DNA of 64,000 nt from Moraxellaceae bacterium. GTDB lineage: Bacteria; Pseudomonadota; Gammaproteobacteria; Pseudomonadales; Moraxellaceae. The notes below the pieces were generated by a model, which saw only the letters and a program-made list of their open reading frames with translations, searched no databases and was not told the DNA's origin. Both the position numbers and the translations under genes were made by a program. Below are positions 26,496-34,639 of the stretch, piece by piece (the stretch's first letter is position 1; the number at the start of each line of letters is the position of its first letter). The stretch lies in the NCBI GenBank assembly GCA_024234595.1, contig JACKNZ010000019.1:25562-89561 (forward strand), given 5' to 3'.

Positions 26496-26765
26496 ATGAA
26501 TAAGCCTGAAAATAAGCAACAAACAGAATTGTTAAAACGTCTTGCCCGCGTAGAGGGGCAAATTCGTGGTATTCAAAAAATGATTCAACAGCCCGATGCC
26601 GATTGCGAAAAAGTATTGCAACAAATGACCGCTGCGCGTCGTGCTTTAGATAAGGCTTTTTTTGAGATGTTGGCCTGTGTGATTGAGAGTAATGTTTTAG
26701 ATGAGCAACAAGAAGCGGCTCAACGAATGAGTGAAGTTAAAGAGTTATTGACGCGGTATGCGTGA
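26496..26765 (+). CDS. CsoR/RcnR/CstR-family transcriptional repressor
   Basis: This 89-residue all-helical repressor has the family pattern LLKRLARVEGQIRGIQKMI (residues 12-30) and C37 in DADCEKVLQQM. A second Cys is at 61 (MLACVIE). At the place where copper, nickel or formaldehyde sensors carry a His (H60/H61) it has Val62, so it lacks the usual metal ligand set. Two cysteines and no histidine suggest a thiol or persulfide sensor like CstR, although the Cys spacing (24) is shorter than in CstR (29). Its operator sequence also lies before the DUF2892-RND operon, its likely target. AGGTGA lies 6 bp before the ATG. Confidence 0.85.
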   Translation: MNKPENKQQTELLKRLARVEGQIRGIQKMIQQPDADCEKVLQQMTAARRALDKAFFEMLACVIESNVLDEQQEAAQRMSEVKELLTRYA

Positions 26766-26815
26766 GGGGGAGTGTGGGTTGAGGTACGAAAACCCACGAT
26801 GCTTTTATATAAATT

Positions 26816-26845
26816 AAAAAGCGTACTGAATCCAGTACGCTTTTT
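26816..26845. terminator. Bidirectional terminator between the CsoR-like gene and cydX
   Basis: A perfect 8-bp stem GCGTACTG / CAGTACGC with loop AATC is flanked by A5 on the left and T5 on the right, so it can work in both directions. It ends the CsoR-like transcript on the plus strand and the cyd operon on the minus strand. Confidence 0.9.
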
Positions 26846-26850
26846 ATCAC

Positions 26851-27000
26851 TTAGCTTTTGTTTTTAAAGTCTTCAAAACGTTGTTTAGAGCCTTCTTCAG
26901 TACGGCGACCAAAGGTATAGTTAGATTCTAAATACATCGCATTTAAAATACTAAAACATACTGCCAAACCTAAACCTAACATCCAACTGAAGTACCACAT
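26851..27000 (-). CDS. cydX: Cytochrome bd oxidase small subunit CydX
   Basis: This 49-residue protein begins MWYFSWMLGLGLAVCFSILN and continues AMYLE, an almost exact match to the CydX (YbgT) pattern of one membrane span followed by a conserved NAM.LE. The polar tail (RRTEEGSKQRFEDF) is longer than in E. coli CydX (37 residues). CydX stabilises the haem site of the bd oxidase. It is the last gene of the cyd operon, 10 bp after cydB, and is followed by a terminator. Confidence 0.93.
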   Translation of the reverse strand: MWYFSWMLGLGLAVCFSILNAMYLESNYTFGRRTEEGSKQRFEDFKNKS

Positions 27001-27010
27001 ACATCACCTC

Positions 27011-28147
27011 TTAATATAATCCATGTTGATTGTCACGGATGGTTTGCTCGGAGATTTTGCCACGCATCATGTAATATACCCATGCTGTATAACCCAGCAC
27101 AATGGGTAAAAACACCAAGACAACCCCCAACATAATTTCTAACGTTAAATAGCTGGATGTGGCATCCCAGATAGTTAAGCTACTTTGAGGATGACTGGAT
27201 GATGGCAACACAAAAGGAAATAAAGCAACCCCCGCGGTGGCAACAATGGCGGCACTGGTTTTGGCACTGCTAATAAAGGCAAAACCAGTCCATTTTTGGT
27301 AGGCGGCAAAGCTGCTAAATAATGCGCCTAAAATACCTGTTAACGGAACTAGCCATAGTACAGGGTAAACGTGTAAAAATGTTAACCAACTGCCCTGACT
27401 ACGGTCAACGGTTTTCATTAACGGGCTAAGGGGTGTGTTAACATCGGGAATACTGCTGATATGGTAGCCCTTTAGTTGAGCAACAAACAAACCACCTAAG
27501 CTAAACAAAATAGCGGTGCTTAAACCTGTGATAATTGCAACACGACGCGCGCGCTCTGCGACCTGGCCTTCGGTGCGTAAGTGTAAGTAGCTTGCGCCAT
27601 GTAGCACTATCATACTCAATGATACGACACCACAAAACAAGGCAAATGGATTCAATAAATCAACAAAATGGCCTGTATAACTGACCATCATATTGTCATC
27701 AAATTGAAAGGGCAAACCAATAAATAAATTACCCACAGCAACACCAAACAAAATGGCGGGTATTACGCCCGAAAAACACAAGGCATAATCCCATGCTTGT
27801 CGCCATTGTGGGTTGTTCTCTTTACTTCGATAATCAAATCCAACAGGTCGAAAAAATAGGGCAAATAAAACCAACATTAACGGAATATATAATACCGAAA
27901 ACGAGGCCGCATAAATTAAAGGCCATGCAGCAAATAAAGCACCACCCGCAGTGACTAACCAGACTTGATTGCCTTCCCACGTTGCGCCAATAGTGTTGAT
28001 GGCAACGCGTCGTTCTTCATCAGTTTTAGCAACAATGGGTAATAACGCACCTACTCCAAAATCAAAACCATCGGTGACAATAAAGCCTACAAATAAAGCA
28101 CCAATCAATATCCACCAAATAAATTTTAGGGTTTCATAATCAAACAT
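27011..28147 (-). CDS. cydB: Cytochrome bd ubiquinol oxidase subunit II
   Basis: CydB is the structural partner of CydA in the high-affinity bd oxidase of the inner membrane. The N-terminus MFDYETLKFIWWILIGALFVGF, the following TDGFDFGVG and the block NTIGATWEGNQVWLV are classic. The 378-residue length fits. The ATG at 28147 is chosen because AAGGAG lies 9 bp before it. It overlaps the cydA stop by 8 bp, implying coupled translation. A longer frame from 28168 would add seven residues inside cydA. Confidence 0.97.
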   Translation of the reverse strand: MFDYETLKFIWWILIGALFVGFIVTDGFDFGVGALLPIVAKTDEERRVAINTIGATWEGNQVWLVTAGGALFAAWPLIYAASFSVLYIPLMLVLFALFFRPVGFDYRSKENNPQWRQAWDYALCFSGVIPAILFGVAVGNLFIGLPFQFDDNMMVSYTGHFVDLLNPFALFCGVVSLSMIVLHGASYLHLRTEGQVAERARRVAIITGLSTAILFSLGGLFVAQLKGYHISSIPDVNTPLSPLMKTVDRSQGSWLTFLHVYPVLWLVPLTGILGALFSSFAAYQKWTGFAFISSAKTSAAIVATAGVALFPFVLPSSSHPQSSLTIWDATSSYLTLEIMLGVVLVFLPIVLGYTAWVYYMMRGKISEQTIRDNQHGLY

Positions 28148-29711
28148 GGTTGTTTGCTCCTTGTTCAATAGTGGTTTCGCCGTGATAACGACCTGTATGC
28201 AGGCTGGCAGGGCCTAGTTTGATGTACTTGAGCATCAAATACATCTCAATAACAAACAAAAAGCTATAAATGCCTAATAAGCCCAACATACTAAAAATTA
28301 ACTGGCTTTTATCGAGCTGTGAGGCCGATAAATGGGTCGGTAAAATGCCACTAATTGTCCACGGTTGACGACCATACTCAGCCACAATCCAGCCCATTTC
28401 GGCTGCAACCCACGGTAAAGGAATAGAAAACACGCATAACCATAACAACCAACGTTGTGGCGCAAGGTTTTTGGTCGATAAAAACCAAAAAGCCGCGGCA
28501 AACACAAATAAGAAAAAGAAGCCTAAGCCCACCATAATCCGAAATGACCAAAATAACGGCGCAACTTGTGGAATGGTATCTTGAGCGGCTTGTTTAATTT
28601 GTGCCTCAGTAGCATCGGTGACATTGGCGGTATATTTTTTTAATAATAAACCATAGCCTAAATTGACTTTGTGGGCATCAAATAGACTACGCACTTCGGC
28701 GGTATTTTCGCCTGCTTTTAGCTGTAATAACGCACCATAGGCAATCATGCCATCACGAATTTTGGCTTCATGCTCAAGGCGTAACTCTTTTAAGCCTTTA
28801 ACTTCTTTATCTAAAGAGCGCGTGGCAATAATCCCCAACGCATAGGGGATTTTGACCGCATAGTCAGTGCGTTCTTCGGCTTGATTGGGAATGCCAAATA
28901 ACGTAAACGAGGCAGGGGCAGGCTGTGTTTCCCATTCTGATTCAATGGCTGCTAGTTTGACTTGTTGCACTTCACCTGCGGTATAACCCGATTCATCGCC
29001 TAACAAAATCACCGATAAAATCGACGCTAAACCAAAACTGGCGGCAATAGCAAAAGAGCGTAAGGCAAAATTAACATCACGAGCTTTTAATAAGTAATAA
29101 GCTGAAATACCTAACACAAACATGGAAGCAGTGACATATCCTGCGGCAACGGTATGCACAAATTTGACTTGTGCGACTGGATTAAAAAACACATCGGCCA
29201 TGCTACTTAATTCCATGCGCATGGTGGTGTAGTTAAAGTCTGCACCAATAGGATTTTGCATCCAACCATTAGCGACTAAAATCCACAACGCAGATAAATT
29301 AGAGCCAACAGCAACCAAAAAAGTCGCCATTAAATGTTGTAATTTTGATAATCGTTCCCAGCCAAAAAAGAACAAACCGACAAAAGTCGATTCTAAAAAG
29401 AAGGCCATTAAACCTTCAATAGCTAGTGGGACACCAAAAATATCTCCGACATAATGCGAGTAATAAGCCCAGTTTGTACCAAATTGAAATTCGAGAGTGA
29501 TGCCTGTGGTCACGCCCATTGCAAAGTTAATACCAAATAATTTGCCCCAAAACTTAGTCATGTCTTTGTAAATTTGTTGGCCAGTCATCACATAAGTGGC
29601 TTCGCAAATAAATAAAATCCATGATAAGCCCAAGGTTAGCGGCACAAATAAAAAGTGAAATAGAGCAGTCGCACCAAATTGTAGGCGCGACAGCTCGACA
29701 ACTTCATTCAT
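28140..29711 (-). CDS. cydA: Cytochrome bd ubiquinol oxidase subunit I
   Basis: CydA binds haems b558, b595 and d and oxidises quinol while reducing oxygen. His19 is in the expected place (LSRLQFGATALFHFLFVP), the LAIEGLMAFFLESTF block carries the conserved glutamates, and GRQPW (EYGRQPWTISG) lies in the C-terminal third. The length of 523 and a Q-loop of the long type are as in E. coli. Its start overlaps the cydP stop by 4 bp (ATGA). Confidence 0.98.
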   Translation of the reverse strand: MNEVVELSRLQFGATALFHFLFVPLTLGLSWILFICEATYVMTGQQIYKDMTKFWGKLFGINFAMGVTTGITLEFQFGTNWAYYSHYVGDIFGVPLAIEGLMAFFLESTFVGLFFFGWERLSKLQHLMATFLVAVGSNLSALWILVANGWMQNPIGADFNYTTMRMELSSMADVFFNPVAQVKFVHTVAAGYVTASMFVLGISAYYLLKARDVNFALRSFAIAASFGLASILSVILLGDESGYTAGEVQQVKLAAIESEWETQPAPASFTLFGIPNQAEERTDYAVKIPYALGIIATRSLDKEVKGLKELRLEHEAKIRDGMIAYGALLQLKAGENTAEVRSLFDAHKVNLGYGLLLKKYTANVTDATEAQIKQAAQDTIPQVAPLFWSFRIMVGLGFFFLFVFAAAFWFLSTKNLAPQRWLLWLCVFSIPLPWVAAEMGWIVAEYGRQPWTISGILPTHLSASQLDKSQLIFSMLGLLGIYSFLFVIEMYLMLKYIKLGPASLHTGRYHGETTIEQGANNHV

Positions 29712-29899
29712 CGTGTTGACTCCTGAATAAGAGAAGAAGGGGATAACAGTTGTTGTTGAATTTGTTGAGGAGAAACCTGCATATGTTTTGCAGTGGGTTC
29801 AGAAAAATATAGATGACGAATAAGAGTGAGCAGACAAAGTTTGATAACGAGAATGATAAGAATATCTCGTTGTAGTGCAGAGAGCTTTTTAGATTTCAT
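29708..29899 (-). CDS. cydP: Cytochrome oxidase small subunit CydP
   Basis: This 63-residue protein has a basic N-terminus (MKSKKLSALQRDI), one membrane span (LIILVIKLCLLTLIRHLYF) and a polar tail with P.QI.QQLL, which fits the small CydP proteins encoded just upstream of cydA in Moraxellaceae and relatives. The ATGA overlap with cydA supports a role in the same complex. The name rests on position and pattern; function in oxidase assembly is known only from annotation of the family. Confidence 0.75.
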   Translation of the reverse strand: MKSKKLSALQRDILIILVIKLCLLTLIRHLYFSEPTAKHMQVSPQQIQQQLLSPSSLIQESTR

Positions 29900-30038
29900 T
29901 GTTAGGTAGCCCTCATAAATCAGCGGGGTTACTGTTAATCAGATAACACAACTTGTTTAAGCTAACGTCCATGTTATGAGTACACCATGTAACTATATGA
30001 TAAATAGTCATTTGGGGGGATGTGGCATATTGTCACAC

Positions 30039-33000
30039 CTAAGTTTGGCTTGCTCTTTTTTGCAAGCCAAAATACAACAAGGGAATTAACACCAAAGTTA
30101 AAAACGTTGACACCAAAATCCCCGAAATTAACGAAATTGCTAAACCATTAAAAATCGGGTCATCCAAAATAAACAACGCGCCTAACATAGCGGCTAAACC
30201 TGTTAACATAATCGGCTTAGCGCGTGTGCTGGCAGCTTGAATCACGGCTTCATCCAAGGCCATGCCTTCGGCTAATTTTAATTGAATAAAATCTACCAAC
30301 AAAATCGAATTACGGACAATAATCCCTGCCAAGGCAATCATGCCAATCATCGAGGTGGCGGTGAATTGTGCGCCTAGTAGAGCATGGCTGGGCATAACGC
30401 CAATAATGGTTAAGGGAATTGGCATCATAATCACCGCAGGAATGGCATAAGAGTGAAATTGAGCAACGACTAACAAATAAATCAACACCAAACCCACCGC
30501 ATACGCAATGCCCATATCTCTAAAGGTTTCATAGGTAATTTGCCATTCACCATCCCATTTAATGGCAAACTCACGCAAGGCATCATCAGGCTGACGAATA
30601 AAATACTCCGTCAGTTTGGCCGAGTAGGGCAAGTTTAATTGCGCTAAACCGTCACGCATGGCAAACAAACCATATAACGGTGAATCCAGTTTTCCTGCAA
30701 AATCGGCAAACACATAACTAACTGGCAATAAGTCTTTATGATAAATCGCTTGTTCAGATGGCTCTTCGCTAATGTTGACCAATTCGGATAAAGGAATTAA
30801 CGAGCCATCATCCGCTTTAACCTGTAATTTTAAGATGTTGGCTAATTGTGATTTGTCGTTATCTGCCAAACTGACACGCATCGGCACAGCATATTTGGCA
30901 TCGTTGGCAAATAACACGCTGCTTTGTTGGCCTGTTAAGGCCAGTTGTAGCGTTTGGGTAATGGTTTGCGAGTTAACGCCCAACATCATGGCTTTATTTT
31001 GGTCAACCAATAGCCGTTTTTGCATGGCTTGGGCGACAACCGTGCTATCAATATCGACCATGCCAGCCTGCTGCTTAAATTTGGCTTCTAACAAGGTGGC
31101 CACTTGTTGTTGGCTTTGTTGGTCTGGTGCATAAATCTCAGCCACAATCGGGGCTAACACAGGCGGGCCGGGTGGCACTTCAACCACTTTTAATTTCGCT
31201 TGATGTTGACTGGCAATGTTTTGCAAATCGGCACGAATACGACTCACAATAGCATGACTTTGTTGGTGGCGATGATGTTTATCCACTAAGTTAACCTGAA
31301 TATCGCCTTGTTCGGCTTGAGCGCGTAAATAATACTGACGTACCAAACCGTTAAAGTTAATTGGTGCGCTGCTACCTGCATAGGCTTGATAATCAGTGAC
31401 TTCGGGAACGGTGGCTAAATACGCGCCTAAATCGTGTAATACGGCGGCGGTTTTTTCTACAGGTGTGCCTGTCGGCATATCAACCAAAATTTGAAATTCA
31501 GACTTATTATCAAAGGGCAACATCTTTAACACCACCCATTGCACCACTGCCAAACTGATGGCTAAGGCAATTAATACGACAATGCCCAAATACAAACCAT
31601 GACGACGTTTTTGGCCTTGTTGTGGGTGCAAAAAAGGCGTCATGATTTTTCTAAAGACTGGCTCTAAAGGGGAGTGGACTTCGTGGCTGTCATGGCTACT
31701 GGTGGGGGTATGTTTGGCCATCAATTTTAAAGCCAACCACGGGGTAATGCTAAAGGCAATAAACAAGGAAATGAGCATACCCATCGAGGCATTAATCGGA
31801 ATAGGGCTCATATAAGGGCCCATTAAACCACTGACAAAGGCCATCGGTAATAACGCAGCAATCACCGTAAACGTGGCTAAAATAGTTGGGTTACCCACTT
31901 CATCAACCGCCGCAGGAATCACTTCGGCTAAAGGCTTATTGTCTAATTGCATCCGACGGTGAATGTTTTCAACCACCACAATGGCATCATCGACCAAAAT
32001 ACCAATCGAAAAAATTAAGGCAAATAAAGACACACGATTGAGGGTAAAGCCCCATGCCCACGAAGCAAACAAAGTCGCGGCAAGGGTTAATAACACTGCT
32101 AAACCGACAATCACCGCTTCACGTTTGCCAAGCGCAATAAACACCAACACAATGACTGATAAGGTGGCAAACAATAATTTTTGCATCAGTTTTTGCGCTT
32201 TTTCGTTGGCTGTTTCGCCATAGTTGCGTGTGACCGTCACTTCAACATCGGCAGGAATCATCGTGTTTTTTAGGCTATTCACCCGTTGTAACACGCGCTC
32301 CGCCACATCTACCGCGTTTTCGCCCGTTTTTTTGCTAATTGCTAAAGTAACAGAAGGAAATTCACCTTGTTGGCTAATGCCTCGTTGTGCGGCAGCCATG
32401 CCTGTCCCCAACCAACTGTATTGGCTGGCGGTGCTTGCACCATCGTGAATGGTGGCGACATCATTTAAATAAATCGCTTGGCCATCATTAACGGCAATTA
32501 CCAAACGACCAACATCTTCAGCAGAACGCAAAAAATCATTCGCTTCAATATGAGTTACACGGTTATTGGCCACTAAGTCACCAGAAGTTAAGGCACTATT
32601 ACTTTGTTGTAAACGTTGACTGACTTCTAAAGCACTGAGCTGATGCGCTTGTAAACGTGCGCTATCTAACTCAATGTTTAATACTCTGGGGGATGTGCCA
32701 ATGCTATATACTTCGCGAGTGCCTGAAACCCGTTTTAGCTCTAATTCGATGCTATGGGCAATACGACCTAAATCATAAGCACCTTTGTTGCCTTGCGCTT
32801 GCCATAAGGTTAACGACAAAATCGGCACATCATCAATGCCTTTGGTTTTAATTAAGGGTTCGCCAACGCCTAATTGTGGGTTTAACCAATCTTTGTTGTT
32901 ATTAATCGCTTCATATAAACGCACAATGGCTTCGTTGCGCGCGACACCGACTTTAAATTGTACGGTTAACAAGGCCATATTCGGTTTAGAGACCGAATAA

Positions 33001-33248
33001 ACGTGTTCAATGCCTTGAATTTGTGACAACACTTGCTCGGCAGGCACAGCCACTAAACGTTCAACATCGCTGGCTTTTGCTCCCATAAATGGAATCATCA
33101 CATTAGCCATCGTCACATCAATTTGTGGTTCTTCTTCACGAGGCGTAACGGCTAAGGCAAACAAACCCAGCAAAAAGGCAATCACCGCCAACAGGGGTGT
33201 GAGTTGTGAGCGCAAAAAAAAGCGACTTAACTTACCTGAAATACCCAT
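30039..33248 (-). CDS. RND efflux transporter permease
   Basis: This 1069-residue inner-membrane pump of the AcrB/HAE1-like superfamily shows two large periplasmic regions and about twelve spans. The TM4 signature GILVDDAIVVVENIHRR (about residue 425) carries the proton-relay Asp pair. The start (LTPLLAVIAFLLGLFALAVTPREEEPQIDV) is typical of the branch often found with a DUF2892 gene. It lies 4 bp after the adaptor gene. No outer-membrane channel gene is near, so it must borrow one. The operon is probably repressed by the CsoR-like protein, which suggests a sulfur-, thiol- or metal-related substrate rather than drugs (inference). Confidence 0.9.
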   Translation of the reverse strand: MGISGKLSRFFLRSQLTPLLAVIAFLLGLFALAVTPREEEPQIDVTMANVMIPFMGAKASDVERLVAVPAEQVLSQIQGIEHVYSVSKPNMALLTVQFKVGVARNEAIVRLYEAINNNKDWLNPQLGVGEPLIKTKGIDDVPILSLTLWQAQGNKGAYDLGRIAHSIELELKRVSGTREVYSIGTSPRVLNIELDSARLQAHQLSALEVSQRLQQSNSALTSGDLVANNRVTHIEANDFLRSAEDVGRLVIAVNDGQAIYLNDVATIHDGASTASQYSWLGTGMAAAQRGISQQGEFPSVTLAISKKTGENAVDVAERVLQRVNSLKNTMIPADVEVTVTRNYGETANEKAQKLMQKLLFATLSVIVLVFIALGKREAVIVGLAVLLTLAATLFASWAWGFTLNRVSLFALIFSIGILVDDAIVVVENIHRRMQLDNKPLAEVIPAAVDEVGNPTILATFTVIAALLPMAFVSGLMGPYMSPIPINASMGMLISLFIAFSITPWLALKLMAKHTPTSSHDSHEVHSPLEPVFRKIMTPFLHPQQGQKRRHGLYLGIVVLIALAISLAVVQWVVLKMLPFDNKSEFQILVDMPTGTPVEKTAAVLHDLGAYLATVPEVTDYQAYAGSSAPINFNGLVRQYYLRAQAEQGDIQVNLVDKHHRHQQSHAIVSRIRADLQNIASQHQAKLKVVEVPPGPPVLAPIVAEIYAPDQQSQQQVATLLEAKFKQQAGMVDIDSTVVAQAMQKRLLVDQNKAMMLGVNSQTITQTLQLALTGQQSSVLFANDAKYAVPMRVSLADNDKSQLANILKLQVKADDGSLIPLSELVNISEEPSEQAIYHKDLLPVSYVFADFAGKLDSPLYGLFAMRDGLAQLNLPYSAKLTEYFIRQPDDALREFAIKWDGEWQITYETFRDMGIAYAVGLVLIYLLVVAQFHSYAIPAVIMMPIPLTIIGVMPSHALLGAQFTATSMIGMIALAGIIVRNSILLVDFIQLKLAEGMALDEAVIQAASTRAKPIMLTGLAAMLGALFILDDPIFNGLAISLISGILVSTFLTLVLIPLLYFGLQKRASQT

Positions 33249-33252
33249 GAGT

Positions 33253-34257
33253 TTAGACTCCTAACCCAGCAGCAATCGGTTCAAGGGCAATGGTTTCACC
33301 TGCTTCTAAACCTGCCAACACTTCAACCCAACCATTGGCAAGCGTTTTACCCAAACGAATTTGACGTAGTTGCGGTTTTTGTTTTGGTTTAATCACATAC
33401 ACCGCATTTAATTCGCTACGTTGCAACACGCTGGCTTTTGGAATAACCAAACGTTGTTCTTGACCAACGACAAAATGCACTTTGGCGAGTTGATTGGGTA
33501 AAACTGCGCTATTTTCGGGCAGAGCAATCCGCACTTCACTAGTGTGAGTGCGGGCATCAGCAGTGGGAATAAACGTTATTTTTGAGGCACTTAACCATGA
33601 GCTTTGGCCGTTGAGTTCGATATAGGCTTTGTTATAACTTTGAATGGCTGACATTTGGCTTTGAGGCACATGACTGCTTAGGCGCAAATAACGTGGATCA
33701 TAACCTGTGGCCAATGGTTTGCCAGCAAAAGCCATTTCACCCACTTCAACATGCAATGCCGACATCACGCCAGAGTAGGGGGCATTAATGGTGCTAAAGT
33801 TGCGGTTAGTTGTTGATTGTTTAAGACCTGCTTGTAAGGTATTTACTTGAGCAACAGCACTTTTATAGTCAGCTTCGGCTTTATCAAGTTGTGCTTGACC
33901 GACATATTGCTGTTGAAACAATTCTTTAATCCGTTGATATTGCTTTTGTAAATTATCGCGTTGTACTTCGGCTTCACGCACCCGCGCTTGCATTCCTGCC
34001 ACATCATCATTAGCGGTGGCGGCATCAATACGCATAATCGCTTGACCTTGTTGGACTTTATCGCCTGCTCTAAAAAAGATACTGACAATACGGCCAGTCA
34101 CTTGTGCGCTGACTGTTGATTGACGTTCTGCTTCAGCATTAGCCACCGTATCGTAGGTGTTTTCCACCAAACGATAACTCACCGTGGTCGTTTTTAAGGG
34201 TGCAGCCGCTACCGAAGTAACTAAGGTGAGACTGGCTAAGACTAAAGCAGTTTTCAT
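33253..34257 (-). CDS. RND periplasmic adaptor subunit
   Basis: This 334-residue membrane-fusion protein bridges the RND pump and an outer-membrane channel. A Sec signal peptide (MKTALVLASLTLVTSVAAA) is followed by a biotinyl-lipoyl half-motif (VTGRIVSIFFRAGDKVQQGQ), a coiled-coil hairpin (about 85-140), the second lipoyl half (NAPYSGVMSALHVEVGEMAFAG) and beta-barrel/membrane-proximal domains. The ATG at 34257 is favoured by GGAG 8 bp upstream and by the signal peptide. The longer frame from 34284 overlaps the DUF2892 gene and is unlikely. Confidence 0.92.
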   Translation of the reverse strand: MKTALVLASLTLVTSVAAAPLKTTTVSYRLVENTYDTVANAEAERQSTVSAQVTGRIVSIFFRAGDKVQQGQAIMRIDAATANDDVAGMQARVREAEVQRDNLQKQYQRIKELFQQQYVGQAQLDKAEADYKSAVAQVNTLQAGLKQSTTNRNFSTINAPYSGVMSALHVEVGEMAFAGKPLATGYDPRYLRLSSHVPQSQMSAIQSYNKAYIELNGQSSWLSASKITFIPTADARTHTSEVRIALPENSAVLPNQLAKVHFVVGQEQRLVIPKASVLQRSELNAVYVIKPKQKPQLRQIRLGKTLANGWVEVLAGLEAGETIALEPIAAGLGV

Positions 34258-34270
34258 GGGATACTCCAAA

Positions 34271-34474
34271 TCAATTAACCACAACTTCGCGTTTAAAGCC
34301 CAATTTGCCTAATAACCATACCATTGGACACCAGCCTGTAAACGCAGATTGAATCAAGTTTAGGCCAATAAATACGGTAAACAAAAACCACATCGGATTG
34401 ACAAAGTGCGCTAACAATACACTAATAATCACAAATGTACCTGCTACCAAACGTAAGCCCGCATTAATAGTCAT
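34271..34474 (-). CDS. DUF2892 (YgaP transmembrane-like) protein
   Basis: This 67-residue protein has two membrane spans and the DUF2892 pattern: N.G...RL..G..........NP.WF.FT.F.G.NL.QS.FTGWCPM..LL.KLG. The WCPM cysteine is conserved in the family and resembles the membrane part of the rhodanese YgaP, which handles persulfide sulfur. It is the first gene of the operon with the RND adaptor (13 bp gap) and permease. The operator at 34508-34530 lies 34 bp upstream. This supports a link to reactive sulfur. Confidence 0.88.
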   Translation of the reverse strand: MTINAGLRLVAGTFVIISVLLAHFVNPMWFLFTVFIGLNLIQSAFTGWCPMVWLLGKLGFKREVVVN

Positions 34475-34507
34475 GATCTTTACCTCTGTTGTTTGTTTAT
34501 AGCTAAT

Positions 34508-34530
34508 ATACTATACCCCCTATGGTATAT
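34508..34530. promoter_or_regulatory. CsoR/CstR-type operator before the DUF2892-RND operon
   Basis: The core ATACCCCCTATGGTAT (34513-34528) matches the site before the CsoR-like gene at 14 of 16 positions. It lies 38 bp upstream of the DUF2892 start on the minus strand, in promoter range. It is also 110 bp upstream of hmp on the other strand, so an effect on hmp is possible but less likely. Confidence 0.75.
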
Positions 34531-34582
34531 TGGCAAGCATCAATTGAATGAGTCAATTAATTCACTTGTACAAATATTTTAT

Positions 34583-34605
34583 AAGGTGTATTTTAAATAC
34601 ATCTT
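34583..34605 (+). promoter_or_regulatory. NsrR box before hmp
   Basis: Inverted arms AAGGTGTATTT and AAATACATCTT are separated by one T, agreeing closely with the NsrR consensus (AAGATGYATTT-n-AAATRCATCTT). The site is 35 bp before the hmp start. A gene for NsrR lies just downstream of hmp, so NO-responsive repression of hmp is well supported. Confidence 0.88.
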
Positions 34606-34639
34606 ATATTTAATTGTATTGTTACCAAAGGGGCGAGCC

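Noticed and set aside
29900..30038. FNR/ANR box before the cyd operon
   Set aside because: TTAATCAGATAA and ATGATAAATAGTCAT were examined; neither fits TTGAT-n4-ATCAA well enough to call.
32224..32448. Plus-strand frames inside the RND permease gene
   Set aside because: These are shadows of the minus-strand gene; their composition is biased and they lack starts with Shine-Dalgarno sequences.
34493..34639. N-terminal extension of hmp
   Set aside because: The frame stays open but runs through the operator and the NsrR box, and flavohaemoproteins start at the ATG at 34640.
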